Source: Phoronis australis (lineage: Eukaryota; Phoronida; Phoronidae). Taken from it: a DNA stretch of 55,660 nucleotides. The translations under genes were made by a program, and so were the position numbers. How positions within the stretch are numbered: the first letter of the stretch is position 1; each line of letters opens with the position of its first letter. Of this stretch, positions 31,129 to 41,936 are shown piece by piece. Location: positions 1,161,991 to 1,217,650 of the forward strand of contig NMRA01000062.1 of the NCBI GenBank assembly GCA_002633005.1. Reading direction: 5' to 3'. A model generated the notes under the pieces. The model searched no databases, had not been told where the DNA came from, and saw nothing but the letters and a program-made list of their open reading frames with translations.

Positions 31129-33270
31129 ATTAAATAGATAAAATGATAAAACAGCTACGTGATCATGAAATTGCCATCTATACCAACTATAACAATATAA
31201 CATGTACAAATGAGCTTTGTTCCCAAGTACAAATAAACAATCTCTCTCTCAAACCTACGTGTATAACATTTGTGAGTAAACAAAAACAAAAACGCGCTGC
31301 AGATTTACGGAACTTAGTGAAGTCCCTATTTGAAAATTGTACCATTCTCACCGGTAATTTTTGCAAACACCTGCCATTGCGTGTATTCCATTTTCCCGGA
31401 AATTACTGGCCTGCGGGTCTACTTTGAAGTGACATTTATACGGTTGCACGGTCGATTCCAAAATAAACAGTGTCAACGTGTTTCAGGTAAAAACTAGGTT
31501 TGTTCATAGTTTCTTTCTGACATCAGCTCAGTCAGTTGTTAGATGTCCGGCGTTTTCAAATGTTATGTCGTTTTTAAAGGAATTACAAAGAGTCCAACAG
31601 CCATCAGGACCTGTTTTATGCCCATTTCCGTTTAAATATTTCCATTTTCCTAAAGTTGTCTCGGGTTTGAATTTTGGCATACCAGTAAAGTAGTGAATTT
31701 CCTCGAATTTTCAAACTGGGACTTGCTATCAGCCATTAAAGAGATAACGTCATTGCTCAGTAATTTGACATTAAAACTTGGCAAACAAGGAAATACTTCC
31801 GATAATTGCCAGTTGGAAAAACTGGTTAAGCAACATTGCCAAGCGACTTGGTAAGACGTGTGTGCCCTCTATGAGCCTCGGGTCAATTAATACTTTGATG
31901 ATTGAATGTTTCCAGGGGCCATACGTTGGCCTTGAAATAACTGGAAAACGTGTAGTCACAAATTTCAAGCAAACTTTCACAAAATGGTGGCGATTAAATA
32001 TCGCGGACGACCATGATTCCTCGTTAAGTCATCACCCCAGAGGATTTCATATTCTTTATATCGTTGCCGTAGCGTCATTTTCGATCCTCAATGGGAACTG
32101 AATATTTCCCTAAAAATAGCTACGATAATAAATGGCGAAAAGTTGCCACGACTTAATGCCGCCGGTGCGTGAATATTTGAGATTTGTTTGACATGGAATC
32201 TCCCTTTAAAGCTCTAGTCCGTCTTAAGTGGTAACTTTTCGCGGCCAAGTGATTCTTGGCAACTCTCGGAGACTCCGTCGATGCGGTGGCCGAGAGATAT
32301 AAATCAAACACAGGTGCTCATTATTGCAATGCAAATGAGAAGCGCACTGTTTTGAGTTCGAAATTTTTTTTGTTTATTGTAAACTCGACGTGCGTGGAAC
32401 TTTTTTATGGGTTTACATTTTTGGCAATAGGAGTTGGTTTGCTGCCAGGCAGACCTATTAAGCATGCTGCCGGTAGTTGCGTTTGCATTTTGATGGCGGT
32501 TTCATGCTAGGGCGATGACAAAAGTACATTTTCTAGGCCTAGAAAGATATTTTACCCCCACTTTATTGCTAGAGAGGGTCCTTGAAGGCAGTTAATGTTG
32601 GATGCGGGAAGTGAAACGTATTCATCATACTTCCAGTTCTAGTAAATCCCATGCTTCGGTGTAAGTAAATGGGTAAATGTTTGAACGATAGGCAAAGAAA
32701 CAAACATGAATAAAAAAAACACCAAAACAACAAAACCGAATCATAATGGTTTTACATTCGGGAGGTATCAATACCTTTTCAAGGTCGTCATTCAGGAATC
32801 GATCCAGAACTGGGGTGTCTAACTCGCAGCCAAACAAAGGTTGACCTTTCAGTGGAAGTTAAGGTAACCTTGAAATCAGGTGAAGCTAAGGTGGTCTCGA
32901 GTTAGCGAATTTGTGTGTATGGTGAATGACACTTAATGACTTACTGTAGTGTTAGTCACAGCTGGTGCACAGCGAACTCAGCCTCCGGTTCAGTAACGCT
33001 AGGACCTCGCTAAAAAGCAAGACTTCAGATTACACGGAGATATTGCCGTGAACTTTGAATAACTACGCGTAACTTTGGCTAGATTTTAGCTAGGTCCTAC
33101 CGTAGGTCATAGCGTTTATGAACGCACACCGGGTCACATGAATAGACGAGAATAGCCAATGACTTTCCGATTTCACCGATGAAGGTACAAAATAGTGTTG
33201 AAAATCCCTGTAATTTGATAGCAGAATAGACGAAAACTTTGTAGCATATAACCTATTACTTAATTCGGCA
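31129..33270. other. unassigned intergenic DNA
   Basis: Open frames reach 107 codons (31778-32101) without a domain. No repeat recognised. Confidence 0.4.
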
Positions 33271-33475
33271 TTTGTTCTTAATTGTTTGAAATAGAACAGA
33301 CCTTTAGATATGGCAGCCTCTGACGTCACCTACCTTTAACGCGGAATTCATTTTGTGAAAAAATGAGGAAGTATTGTTTTTGTTCTTAATTGTCTGAACC
33401 AGAGGAGACCTTCAGATACAGCGGCCTTTGAGGGGATCCATTTTGTGAAATGATGAGGAAGTAGTGTTTCAGTTG
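33271..33475. repeat. 108-bp direct tandem duplication
   Basis: Two adjacent copies start at 33271 and 33379 (TTTGTTCTTAATTGT) and end in CATTTTGTGAAAnnATGAGG. Copy 2 carries a small deletion in its middle. Confidence 0.75.
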
Positions 33476-33823
33476 AATCAATCTGTGCAGTCGCGCGCGA
33501 CAGGACCAGTTTTAGTTGAAATCATAAAAGCGGGATTTCAATATCCTCCCAACTTGATCGTCGAATTTACTAACTATAAAAAACCGTGTTAACCATAGCT
33601 GCATTTTGCCAATGGAACCGCCTATGTTACCATTGTTCACCAGTAAAATTGTTGATTTTCATACACTGGCTGGTTGATGTCTACTTTTAAGCGATATTCT
33701 CATACTGAACAAGGACATTATAAGGAAAATACAGCGCGACAATATTGGACATTCTGTGTTTTTACTATTTTCTGGCATGTCCTTTTTAACTAGAGATTAT
33801 ACTCAATCACCACAGTGTTATAT

Positions 33824-33978
33824 CAGTGGCGGATCTAGAGGGGGCCAAGAGGGCTATGCCCCCAAAAAATTCTACCTGATTCCATTTGGCAGTTCAGGTG
33901 TGCGAACGTGCAAAATCCTGGCTAATAATCTGCCCTGAACCGCCCCCCTCCAACTCAAAATCCTTGATCCGCCTCGCT
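33824..33978. mobile_element. hAT-like MITE, same family as 29121-29281
   Basis: It starts CAGTGGCGGATCTAGAGG (33824) and ends with inverted GATCCGCC at about 33972. The interior GATTCCATTTGGCAGTTC and TCAAAATCCTTGATCCGCC match the copy at 29121. The flanks TATAT and TATGT are an imperfect 5-bp duplication. Confidence 0.75.
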
Positions 33979-35340
33979 ATGTACCTTTTGCACTGTGTTT
34001 TTCTATGCATGGAGTTCACTACCGAACTGTAATTTTAGTTGTTGTGTAGCCAATATGTTAGATAAGGAAGCACTGAAATGTCTGGATACCATGCACTTAC
34101 ATGTACCTTATTTGCCGTACACTGTGTAAATAGTTCGTGTGTCAGTGCAATAGTCGCGACGATGTTGTCTGATACATGTATATTCAACTGCTTACTTAAA
34201 TGTAACTGACCACCATTGTGTCAAGAACCGGAAACTGTTTATTGTTGTGCTCCAATGAATAATACAATACGAACATATAAACACACTGTACGGAACACAT
34301 CTCAAAAGCGTTTTATGCAATGCTTTCTAAAACGTTGCTAGCATTCGCTTTTACCATGTTATATCTTTGCATAAAGAGCCGTTACCCAATGAAAGCCAGA
34401 TTGGTAGAAGTCAAAAAGTGCATTCTACAAGCTTTCTAATTAGAAAAATTATGCCTTTTTCTTGGTTTTAAATTGTAGCCTAAATACAGAAAACACTCTT
34501 TGGTAAGGTCGTACGTACATACATACATTGTAAGTTAAGAAAGACAAGAGCACGTTTCATTGACTCTCAGACAACAATGTTCAAAATGAAAGCCGGATGT
34601 TTCTTCTTGTTGGTGTTTGCATATAATGAACGTATGATTTTTTTAACGAGCCTGCAAGGTTCTAAATCGTCATAAACCTCGTTTATTGGTTTTCAGTGGT
34701 TGATCTACGTTTTCTGTACGAGGGTTCAGGATTCGTTTTGTTTTTGTAGCCAAAAAGTGCAATTTCCATGCATACTGGCGAGTTTGTGGCAGTTAACATG
34801 TCTCTGGAGTTTTTCTTAAGATGATTTTAAACCCACCTCGATTTCGTCATATGATCTCGGCTCATAAGTTCCGTAAAACCATATTAATTTTGTGCACATC
34901 TGGATAGGAGTCACGCAACCACCAAAATTTTAGTTGGAACGCCTGTCTACACACAGATTTTTCAGCATGCGAAAAGTCGTGCACGAAAAAGTGTAGTGTG
35001 TATACAAGGGTTTAGACAACTACTAAATATTCAAGAGTACCGACGGCCACTTAAAAACCCAAGGCTTGAATGTCAGGTGATCGAGTGACAGCAGCCTCAA
35101 GTTATTTAAGAACGAATACCGACACTGTGATCGAGGTTCGGAAATGAACATATATTCCGTGTCGTTACGACAGAAACTAACGAACGATGGTGATCTCAGC
35201 TCATAGTCTAGTATTAAAAGCGACGATAAACATTTAAGTATCACTTTACTGGACTAGAGTATGTTCCAACAACTGAAAAACGTCAAATGTATCGGGAAAC
35301 ATATCACCTGAAAACATTTTCACGAAACCAAAACATATTG
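33979..35340. other. unassigned intergenic DNA
   Basis: TACATGTA octamers at 34098 and 34173. No exon or element recognised. Confidence 0.45.
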
Positions 35341-35452
35341 TACACTGTGGTGAAAAGATATACGAGACTAGTTCGCCGAGGGACCAGAAGAGTCAATATC
35401 TACACAAATAAACTGTCCTGGTCCGTCGAGAGACATAAAGTTCGCTGTGCTA
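35341..35452. repeat. direct repeat flanking a Gag-like remnant, left copy
   Basis: Similar to 36812-36937 (shared CACTGTGGT, AGTTC-CCGAG, GACCAG, ACACAAATAA, GGTCCGT and GAGAC-TAAAGT blocks in the same order). Its position on both sides of a Gag-like fragment suggests remnants of LTRs, not proven. Confidence 0.5.
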
Positions 35453-35850
35453 TATATCTATACCAGAACTGTCGAGAGACCAAATTGTACATGTACTGAA
35501 TGCTGGGTATACACTGTAGCTGTTGTGAACGTGATATTCTCTCGCTGTGTGGCATCATGCTGTGATGTCTGTGTTCGTCCCTGTGTCTGAGTTGTTTTCA
35601 TGGTGAATATTAGTCACATGACTCTGGGCACGGATTTGAACGTTGTCTTAGGTGTACACCTCTGTGAAGACGTACGTTTCAGAGTGTCCTGGCTTGAGTC
35701 TAGCTGTAGCCTACTGCTTTACCCACGTGAAATCTGGCGGCTGTAAGTCCGGTAAGTCTATCTCTTGAACTACCTGCTTGCAGGCCGCGTTCACTATATT
35801 TGGCGTAGTCGACATCTGTTCAGGAGTAACGGCTTACAACCCGAGTGTGG

Positions 35851-36092
35851 GAGGCAGAGGCAGATCTATCAGGGGGCTCAGGGGGCTCAACCCCCCCCCT
35901 CCCTCGGGACAGGATCAAAAATAAAAATTGAAAAAAATTCGCCAGAAAAACGAAATTAGCTACTAAAAGTCACAAAAAATATTACACGGGAGGAGGGAAA
36001 CCCTCTCCCGACCTTTATTCACCTCGGTGCTACGCGCCTCTGATTAGCTTAAATCCTAACCCCCCCCTCACTGAAAATGTAGATCTGCTACT
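35851..36092. mobile_element. MITE with GCAGATCTA ends
   Basis: The left end GAGGCAGATCTATCAGGGGG and the right end AATGTAGATCTGCTACTC are inverted relatives. The interior has poly-C runs and an inner GGGAGGAGGG/CCCTCTCCC hairpin. The ends resemble the CAGTGGCGGATC family but are diverged. No clear target duplication. Confidence 0.55.
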
Positions 36093-36368
36093 CAGTGGGA
36101 GGGTAGCACATGCGTGCTTTCTCGTTGTGTTTTGTAGCTGAATTGTTGGTTGTTTACTGTTGACTCTTGCGGGATTACAGTGAATAAATATTGTCCTTGA
36201 TTTGTTGTTTGTTAATTTTTAATTTAGTTTTCTCTTGATTCCATGCGTGGTTTTCAGTTTCCTCAGAAGCCAGACTTCTGGGTTTGGTACATCAACCGGT
36301 AATTATAATCTCTACTGCAAAGCTGGCCGCCAGATTACCACCAGTTTCAACAGCCCCTGTCAGCACGA

Positions 36369-36660
36369 GTGCGGGTGGGGGGGTTAAGTACAATTGTCCA
36401 ATCCCATGCGCAGATTTTTTCAGGGGAATTTGGAACACGAGAGGACTTCCAGCGGAAATTTAAAAATTTGGCGCGTAACAATTCTTGGCCTGCACAGTGC
36501 CGTACGGAGTTGGGTTTGTGCCTTGATGGGGACGCATCTCGTTGGTTTACGATTTTTTTAATAAAAACCCGGACGATTACTTTGATGGCATTATTGAGGT
36601 GATGTCTAATTGATTTGGCTCTGAAGTTGAGGGTATCGAGGTGCACCAACATGCTGCATT
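36369..36660 (+). pseudogene. decayed LTR-retrotransposon Gag-like fragment
   Basis: The frame contains IFSGEFGTREDFQRKFKNLA, then NNSWPAQCRTELGLCLDGDA and SRWF. The order F-G-x-EDf...F..lA..N.W......L.G.A..WF is that of Ty3/gypsy-type Gag capsid. A +1 shift near 36555 opens NPDDYFDGIIEVMSN, which would continue the capsid helix, and then stops. It is a dead fragment; no protease, RT or integrase was found next to it. Confidence 0.6.
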
Positions 36661-36811
36661 TCGAGATAGCCGGATGCCGAGTCTCTGGACCAATGGTCGG
36701 ATCGCCTTACTTGCCTGTTTCTCAAGGGCGGAAGCCAGACCCTCTGGTAAGTCCCAGTCAGTGTTGGGGTTTTGTCTGGGGATGCGTGATAAAGATGTGG
36801 GATTTACAAAG

Positions 36812-36937
36812 CACACTGTGGTAAAAAACAGTAACGTTACAACACAAGTTCACCGAGAGACCAGGAGTACATGCACTTTAATAGTTAATAGATACACAAA
36901 TAAGCTGGCCCGGTCCGTTGCGAGACCTAAAGTACAC
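36812..36937. repeat. direct repeat flanking a Gag-like remnant, right copy
   Basis: Partner of 35341-35452, about 1.47 kb away in the same orientation. Possible degenerate LTR. Confidence 0.5.
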
Positions 36938-38465
36938 TATGCAAGACAGCCTGAGTTTTCAACTGGTCCTTAGGCACGTTTTAATCCCCAGTGGTTGCTC
37001 ATACAGTACATGTATTTTATGCATCTTGGCGTTACTCTTTCTCTCTCTGACAAAACGTGGCGCACTTTCAGTCAAACAAGATAAAAAGACTTACAGAACA
37101 CTCGCCTTGGGTTGCTCTGGATAGCGCTTGACGACCAGTGAGGTGTCTAGTCTTTTCGTTCTTTCGTAAAGCATGGCCATCAGTAATAACCCAACAATCC
37201 GTTCCTCAAATGTTTCGTCACACGCCTGAGCATAGAAAGTGGTGTACCTGCGTCACAGGATCCAATAAGGGTTAGACATCCTATCAATAACAGATGTCAC
37301 CGTCTGCGTGCTTCAGTGTGGAACGCAAGTTATCTGACAATTCTTCTCGATTTTGAGCATTCCAGAAGAACCGTCAGCGTCGGAGTAATCGCTGAAATGA
37401 GAGCAAAAGATATTGATACCTTTTAGGGAATTAGTCACCTTTGGGGAATCTGGTGATGGCAAGTATATGTCTCAGAAATGCAGCCTATCCTCCAGTGAGC
37501 CTAATTCTACATCCGTCATCCTGCTAACCACCAATGGCACAAGAAATGACAACTTCTACATGCCTGTTGTCTTTTGAAAACTCGGTCTGGACTATCGAGG
37601 AGTCAGTATATCGTATCCAATGGTTTGCGCGTCTTGGAACCATTCAACCCAGACATCTTCGAGATTCGTTCCCAAAGTCCCTTGAGGTTGTCAAGTCAAA
37701 TCAAGAGAGCTACAAGCGCAATCATATTTGACTAGTTCATTGTGGACTGCTTCAAACATCACGCTTTTGTGAAAGATTATGTATCCCAGGACCAATTCGC
37801 ATCTCTTGCAAATTTCGGAATAAACGTACCAATGTCGGAACACATGAAACCCGAAGTTGCAACACCGTATAAATGCCCATGGACATGGGTGTTTCATCGC
37901 GTGGGCCTTTCTGCGGAAATTCCCAGTAAAGAAGACGGTCAGTGCTGAGATCGGAACCAGGGCTCCTTAGGAGGCTTACTGAACACCGCGGGAGTCACGC
38001 AAGACTGCTGAGAAATTACAGCCTGCCCGCAATACCTTGTACTGTTCACGAATACGGTCTCCTTGTCAATGCGAGTGCCCCCTCCCCTGGTTCATTCCTT
38101 GTAGGGGCCTAACTTGCTAGGGTGTATCTTGAAACGGACTCACGTCCACACCATAGCGCCTGCCACAACACTAATTCTTCGGAAATCGAGTTGATCGTTT
38201 TTTAAAATAAATACATTACATAAACATCGTATGATTATTGCACTAGACAACTTTATCATACACCAGTCAATTTCAAGTTACAACCGTGTGGAATATACAT
38301 GTATAGCATTCATGACAAGACTTGACAGATGAGGTAAAAACGTTGCACATCGATTCGCCTAAATATCATTGTTGCTGTACCACAGTGTTTTCGCTAAACA
38401 AATCAAAACATATCTTAGAGTATAAACATTAGATACCTAAAAAATCAGGTATACATCTGCTTTTT
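36938..38465. other. unassigned intergenic DNA
   Basis: No exon or element recognised. Frames 37534-37731 and 37742-37948 have no domain. A TACATGTA octamer lies at 38296. Confidence 0.4.
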
Positions 38466-38922
38466 CAGCTGAGGGTCCATCAAAAGTGTTTGGCGTCCGG
38501 TGTCAGGCGTCCGGCGTCCGTCGGCCGGCTTCCGCAGCTGTCTCCTAAACCCTTTACAGGATCTTGATGAGATTCGGCAGATGTGTTCCTATGAAGCTGA
38601 CGACTGATGACGATGACATTCGAACCTCTCCGACTACCGGTGTGCCCCCTAGTGGCAACTTACCTCTGTATCTTCAGTGGGCCTCAACGAATTTTCATAA
38701 AATTTGGCATTTAGGCATTTGTAGTGAGATGATGCCATCCTCCCGTTTTCGGACGATTTTGCGCCATCTAGTTACCATTTTTATGCTCCAAATATACACC
38801 CCTAGAAGTACATCGATAGTGGTGCATTCGTGGGTGCATTTCAAAGCTCGGCGTTGCTCTTGTTCCAAGGGGGAGGGTTTAAGCGCACTGAACCCCCCAC
38901 CCACCCCGTAGATCCGCCACTG
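38466..38922. mobile_element. dispersed repeat with GGCGTCCGG block and hAT-like right end
   Basis: It starts CAGCTGAGGGTCCATC and soon has repeated GGCGTCCGG-type runs, then ACAGGATCTTGATGAGATTC, and ends GTAGATCCGCCACTG at 38922. The end matches the CAGTGGCGGATC family, and the flanks (TTTTT and ATTTT) are a weak 5-bp duplication. I recall GGCGTCCGGCGTCCG repeats as common in invertebrate genomes; this is memory, not a search. It may be two nested elements. Confidence 0.5.
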
Positions 38923-40772
38923 ATTTTCATGAAGCTGCTACTAGTTAAAACGTGCAATATCGTGTAGTTTGTACATTTTTTCAGATTAGACCTGATCGTG
39001 CTTTGTCGGTATTGACCCGGCTTTCCATATAGTCGGTGGGCCAGATCTCATAGCGTTCATCCTTGTGAGTACTTTGGGGGGGTAACCTAGTTTTTTCTAT
39101 GTGGCTAGTTAATATACCTATAAATCACATTCCAAAAAGTTCCCACGTCTACACGTGCACATTTTTTTTAAAAAGATGTTTTTGTTGCACAAAATATGAT
39201 GCACACTCCTGCCACTTGGTGACGCTTTTCTATTGAATTGACCAATCAGAGAGCCAGATTGTATTGTTGTGCTTAGTTACTTCAATATGGCTGCTCCCAT
39301 GGAGTGTGATGCCTGTATAATTCAAGGTTTATCAAACAGCACAAAATTTTGATGCTAGAGCCTAAAGAAGCTTAGGAAAGCTTCCTGACGAAATCTGATG
39401 GACTGTGGAACTCTGTAGATCAGTAGATAAAAAGAAGAAGAGGTGTCACAAACGTTTGTGAAGAAAACAGCTGCATGTCCTGGTATAGCCTACACAGTAT
39501 ACTGCTGAGTGCTGTAGACTAGAAGACCAAATGTCAGACCAAAAAATTGAAAGAACATAGAACGGCATAGCAACGTTTCAAGGCACCAGCAGTAGTACTA
39601 AAGCTGAAGTTGGTGAAAGTGATACAGATGTTATCCAAGATTTCCCAAGAAAATCAATTATACTTCCAATATCTGAAACACCCAGTTAACCTGAACAAGA
39701 TAGGAACAATCTGAAACATGAGTGGATCATTTGTTAGCAGGAAAAGTATATTATGGACCATATTTCAAGAAAGATCAAGAAATATAGCTTTCAAATACAG
39801 GTACGTGTTTTTGAAAGGTACATCTTGGTGTTTTCCAGGTGTGTTTCAATATTATAACCAGTTGTTTTTTTAACTTGTTCAGCCCCTTGGCTGACTAGGC
39901 CTTAGAAAATACCGCTGACCCAGTAGAGACGGTGATCATACCATAGGTACTCCATATGCCGGTTGCTTTTCGGCAAATTATGTTCCTATAACTTTAGAAG
40001 TACCGCGTAGAGAGATTTCTCTGAGGAGGTCGTTAACAAATACATGTACTCCTGCAATCCTATTTTTCGAACACTCCATTGTCCAGTTACCACATCGACA
40101 CAGCTTGCGCTAAGGGATAATCATATGGCGTTATACTGTGGGTGTGATTTTAAAGCACTTTGAGTCAAAAATTTTTGAGAAGCTTAAATGGGGTAGATGG
40201 TTGTAAACAACATTCCCAAGTGACCGTCATCGCCTGCCGTAGTCCTGGGATAGGGGGAACCACTTCTCAATTTTTGTAAACATTAATTACTTAGGCAGCT
40301 GCAATGATAAATTAAAGTGCCTAAGAGGCCATCGTCGCTGTCGTTATTTGAGGACGATGGAAGCCACTGTCCATTTCGTCAAACGTCGATTACTTTAAGT
40401 GTAAATCGATTGACTAGGGTTTGATCATCTCATTTAAAAACATTAAATTTCAATCACTGCACTGGTATATTAGCTGATTTATTTCCAGTTGCATCAACTA
40501 ATCTAATTATTAGATGATCAACATTTTTAGGCGACAGATCCGACGGCATGCAAATTTGTTAGGCTGGTGGTGGATCAGTTCCTTATAAGTCCGTCTAAAA
40601 AAGTTGCATGCCAACTCACTCATAGTTGAATGTTAAATTAGTGTCAACAGTTCGGGGTTTTTTCAGTTGGACTTGTATCTCAAGCAACAGCTCAGTCCAG
40701 AGCCCTGAATATGCAAATGAAATTCAAAGATAAAGACCTTGTGTCTTAGAAGCCAAGTACCACAGATCATCA

Positions 40773-40994
40773 TGCTATAAAAATAAAAAGACAAAGATTG
40801 TGAAGAGTGACGAATCCACCCACAGTTTGAGAGATGTTTCTCTACAGTTTTGTTTGGAGTTCATTGAATCAAAGCTTCTAGAACATGGAGATGTCATTTG
40901 CCTTTCAAAACTAAAGCAAGACTTTGAAGCTGTTCTTCAGAAAGCTGGTGTGCATGAAGTTATTTGGACAGGCAATCTTAAGAAATATTGTTGA
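40773..40994 (+). pseudogene. coding remnant within the 2.9-kb transposon, family unknown
   Basis: An uninterrupted frame reads CYKNKKTKIVKSDEST...LRDVSLQFCLEFIESKLLEHG, then CLSKLKQDFEAVLQKAGVH. The composition is that of a real protein (regular helices, conserved-looking Cys), unlike neighbouring frames. Stops lie before it, and it ends TGT TGA after KKYC. I do not recognise the family. It is probably a piece of the transposon's own large protein. No catalytic motif is visible. Confidence 0.45.
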
Positions 40995-41144
40995 AGCTAC
41001 TCACTGTTGTAGTTTGTGCCTGACTAAGAGATACGAAAGTGAANTCCTTAATTTCGCCAAGTGTCGCTCAAGACTAGCCTTTTTCTTACTGATTTCGGAC
41101 TCCTACGTTCGTCATGTGTATGTTATTAACTTCTTTTGTTCATC

Positions 41145-41210
41145 CTCACCACCATCTTCGTCATATTCGTCATCTTCGTCATCACCTTTATCGTCATCTT
41201 TTTGGTTAAT
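41145..41210. repeat. TCATC/TTCG-type simple repeat
   Basis: Imperfect trinucleotide-like run of TCATCTTCGTCATC units within the transposon. Confidence 0.6.
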
Positions 41211-41936
41211 TTCGCCAAGGTTCGCTCCTCGGAGCGCTTTCATTTTATTTGTTGATTAAGTCACAGAAAGTACATAATTTGATCATTGTCATGTATTTGT
41301 CTCATACTGCTTGATAAACGCTGTCAGAATAATCTATTAATTTCATACAGTCTGTGTGCACATTCACAGAGATCATTCCACTATATTGTTTTTGTACTAT
41401 AACGTATTTCTGGTGTATTATGCAAACAAGCCGTATTTTACATCATTAGTCAACGTTTTAGTCATTGAGGAACAAATGTTGCTCAGTCTCAAGTGTTTTG
41501 TGTTATTTTTGTGGCCAGACAATGCCAGAATAACTTCCTAGTAACATCCAGACTTAGTTTGCATTTTTGCCACTAGGTGTCTCTTTACATTTTATAAATT
41601 TCACCGTTTACAATTAATCTACAATAGTAAAACATGTAATGTGAGTGTAATATTGTTCAATACAATGGCACTGATGGGACCATATTACTTGTTTTACAAA
41701 AAAGTCACCAAAACTGTTGTTTTTACAAATATAAATTTACTAAGCTCTTTGGTGATTATTAGGTAACTTGAAACTCAAATTTCTCAAAAATGTGCAACTT
41801 TATATGTGGGAACTTTTTAGATTTTGAAAACACTCTAATAAATGAATTAAAAAACACCAAAATAAAATTGCCCCACTAAAGTACTCACAAAAACCATTTT
41901 CTAGAGGCCCTACAAGTTCTGGCCCACCGACTAATA

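Larger units (their letters stand above)
39030..41933. mobile_element. 2.9-kb DNA transposon with long terminal inverted repeats
   Basis: A perfect 16-bp terminal repeat TAGTCGGTGGGCCAGA (39030-39045) is mirrored at 41918-41933. The inverted match continues in blocks: TTGTGAGTACTTT (39063-39075 with 41878-41890) and AAAAAGTTCCCAC plus GTGCACA further in, giving imperfect repeats of about 130-140 bp. ATA flanks both sides (39027-39029 and 41934-41936), a 3-bp target duplication. The superfamily is not recognised; 3-bp duplications occur in PIF/Harbinger and Academ elements. Inside are one short conserved-looking frame (40773-40994) and a TCATCTTCG-rich simple repeat at about 41145-41210. Confidence 0.85.
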
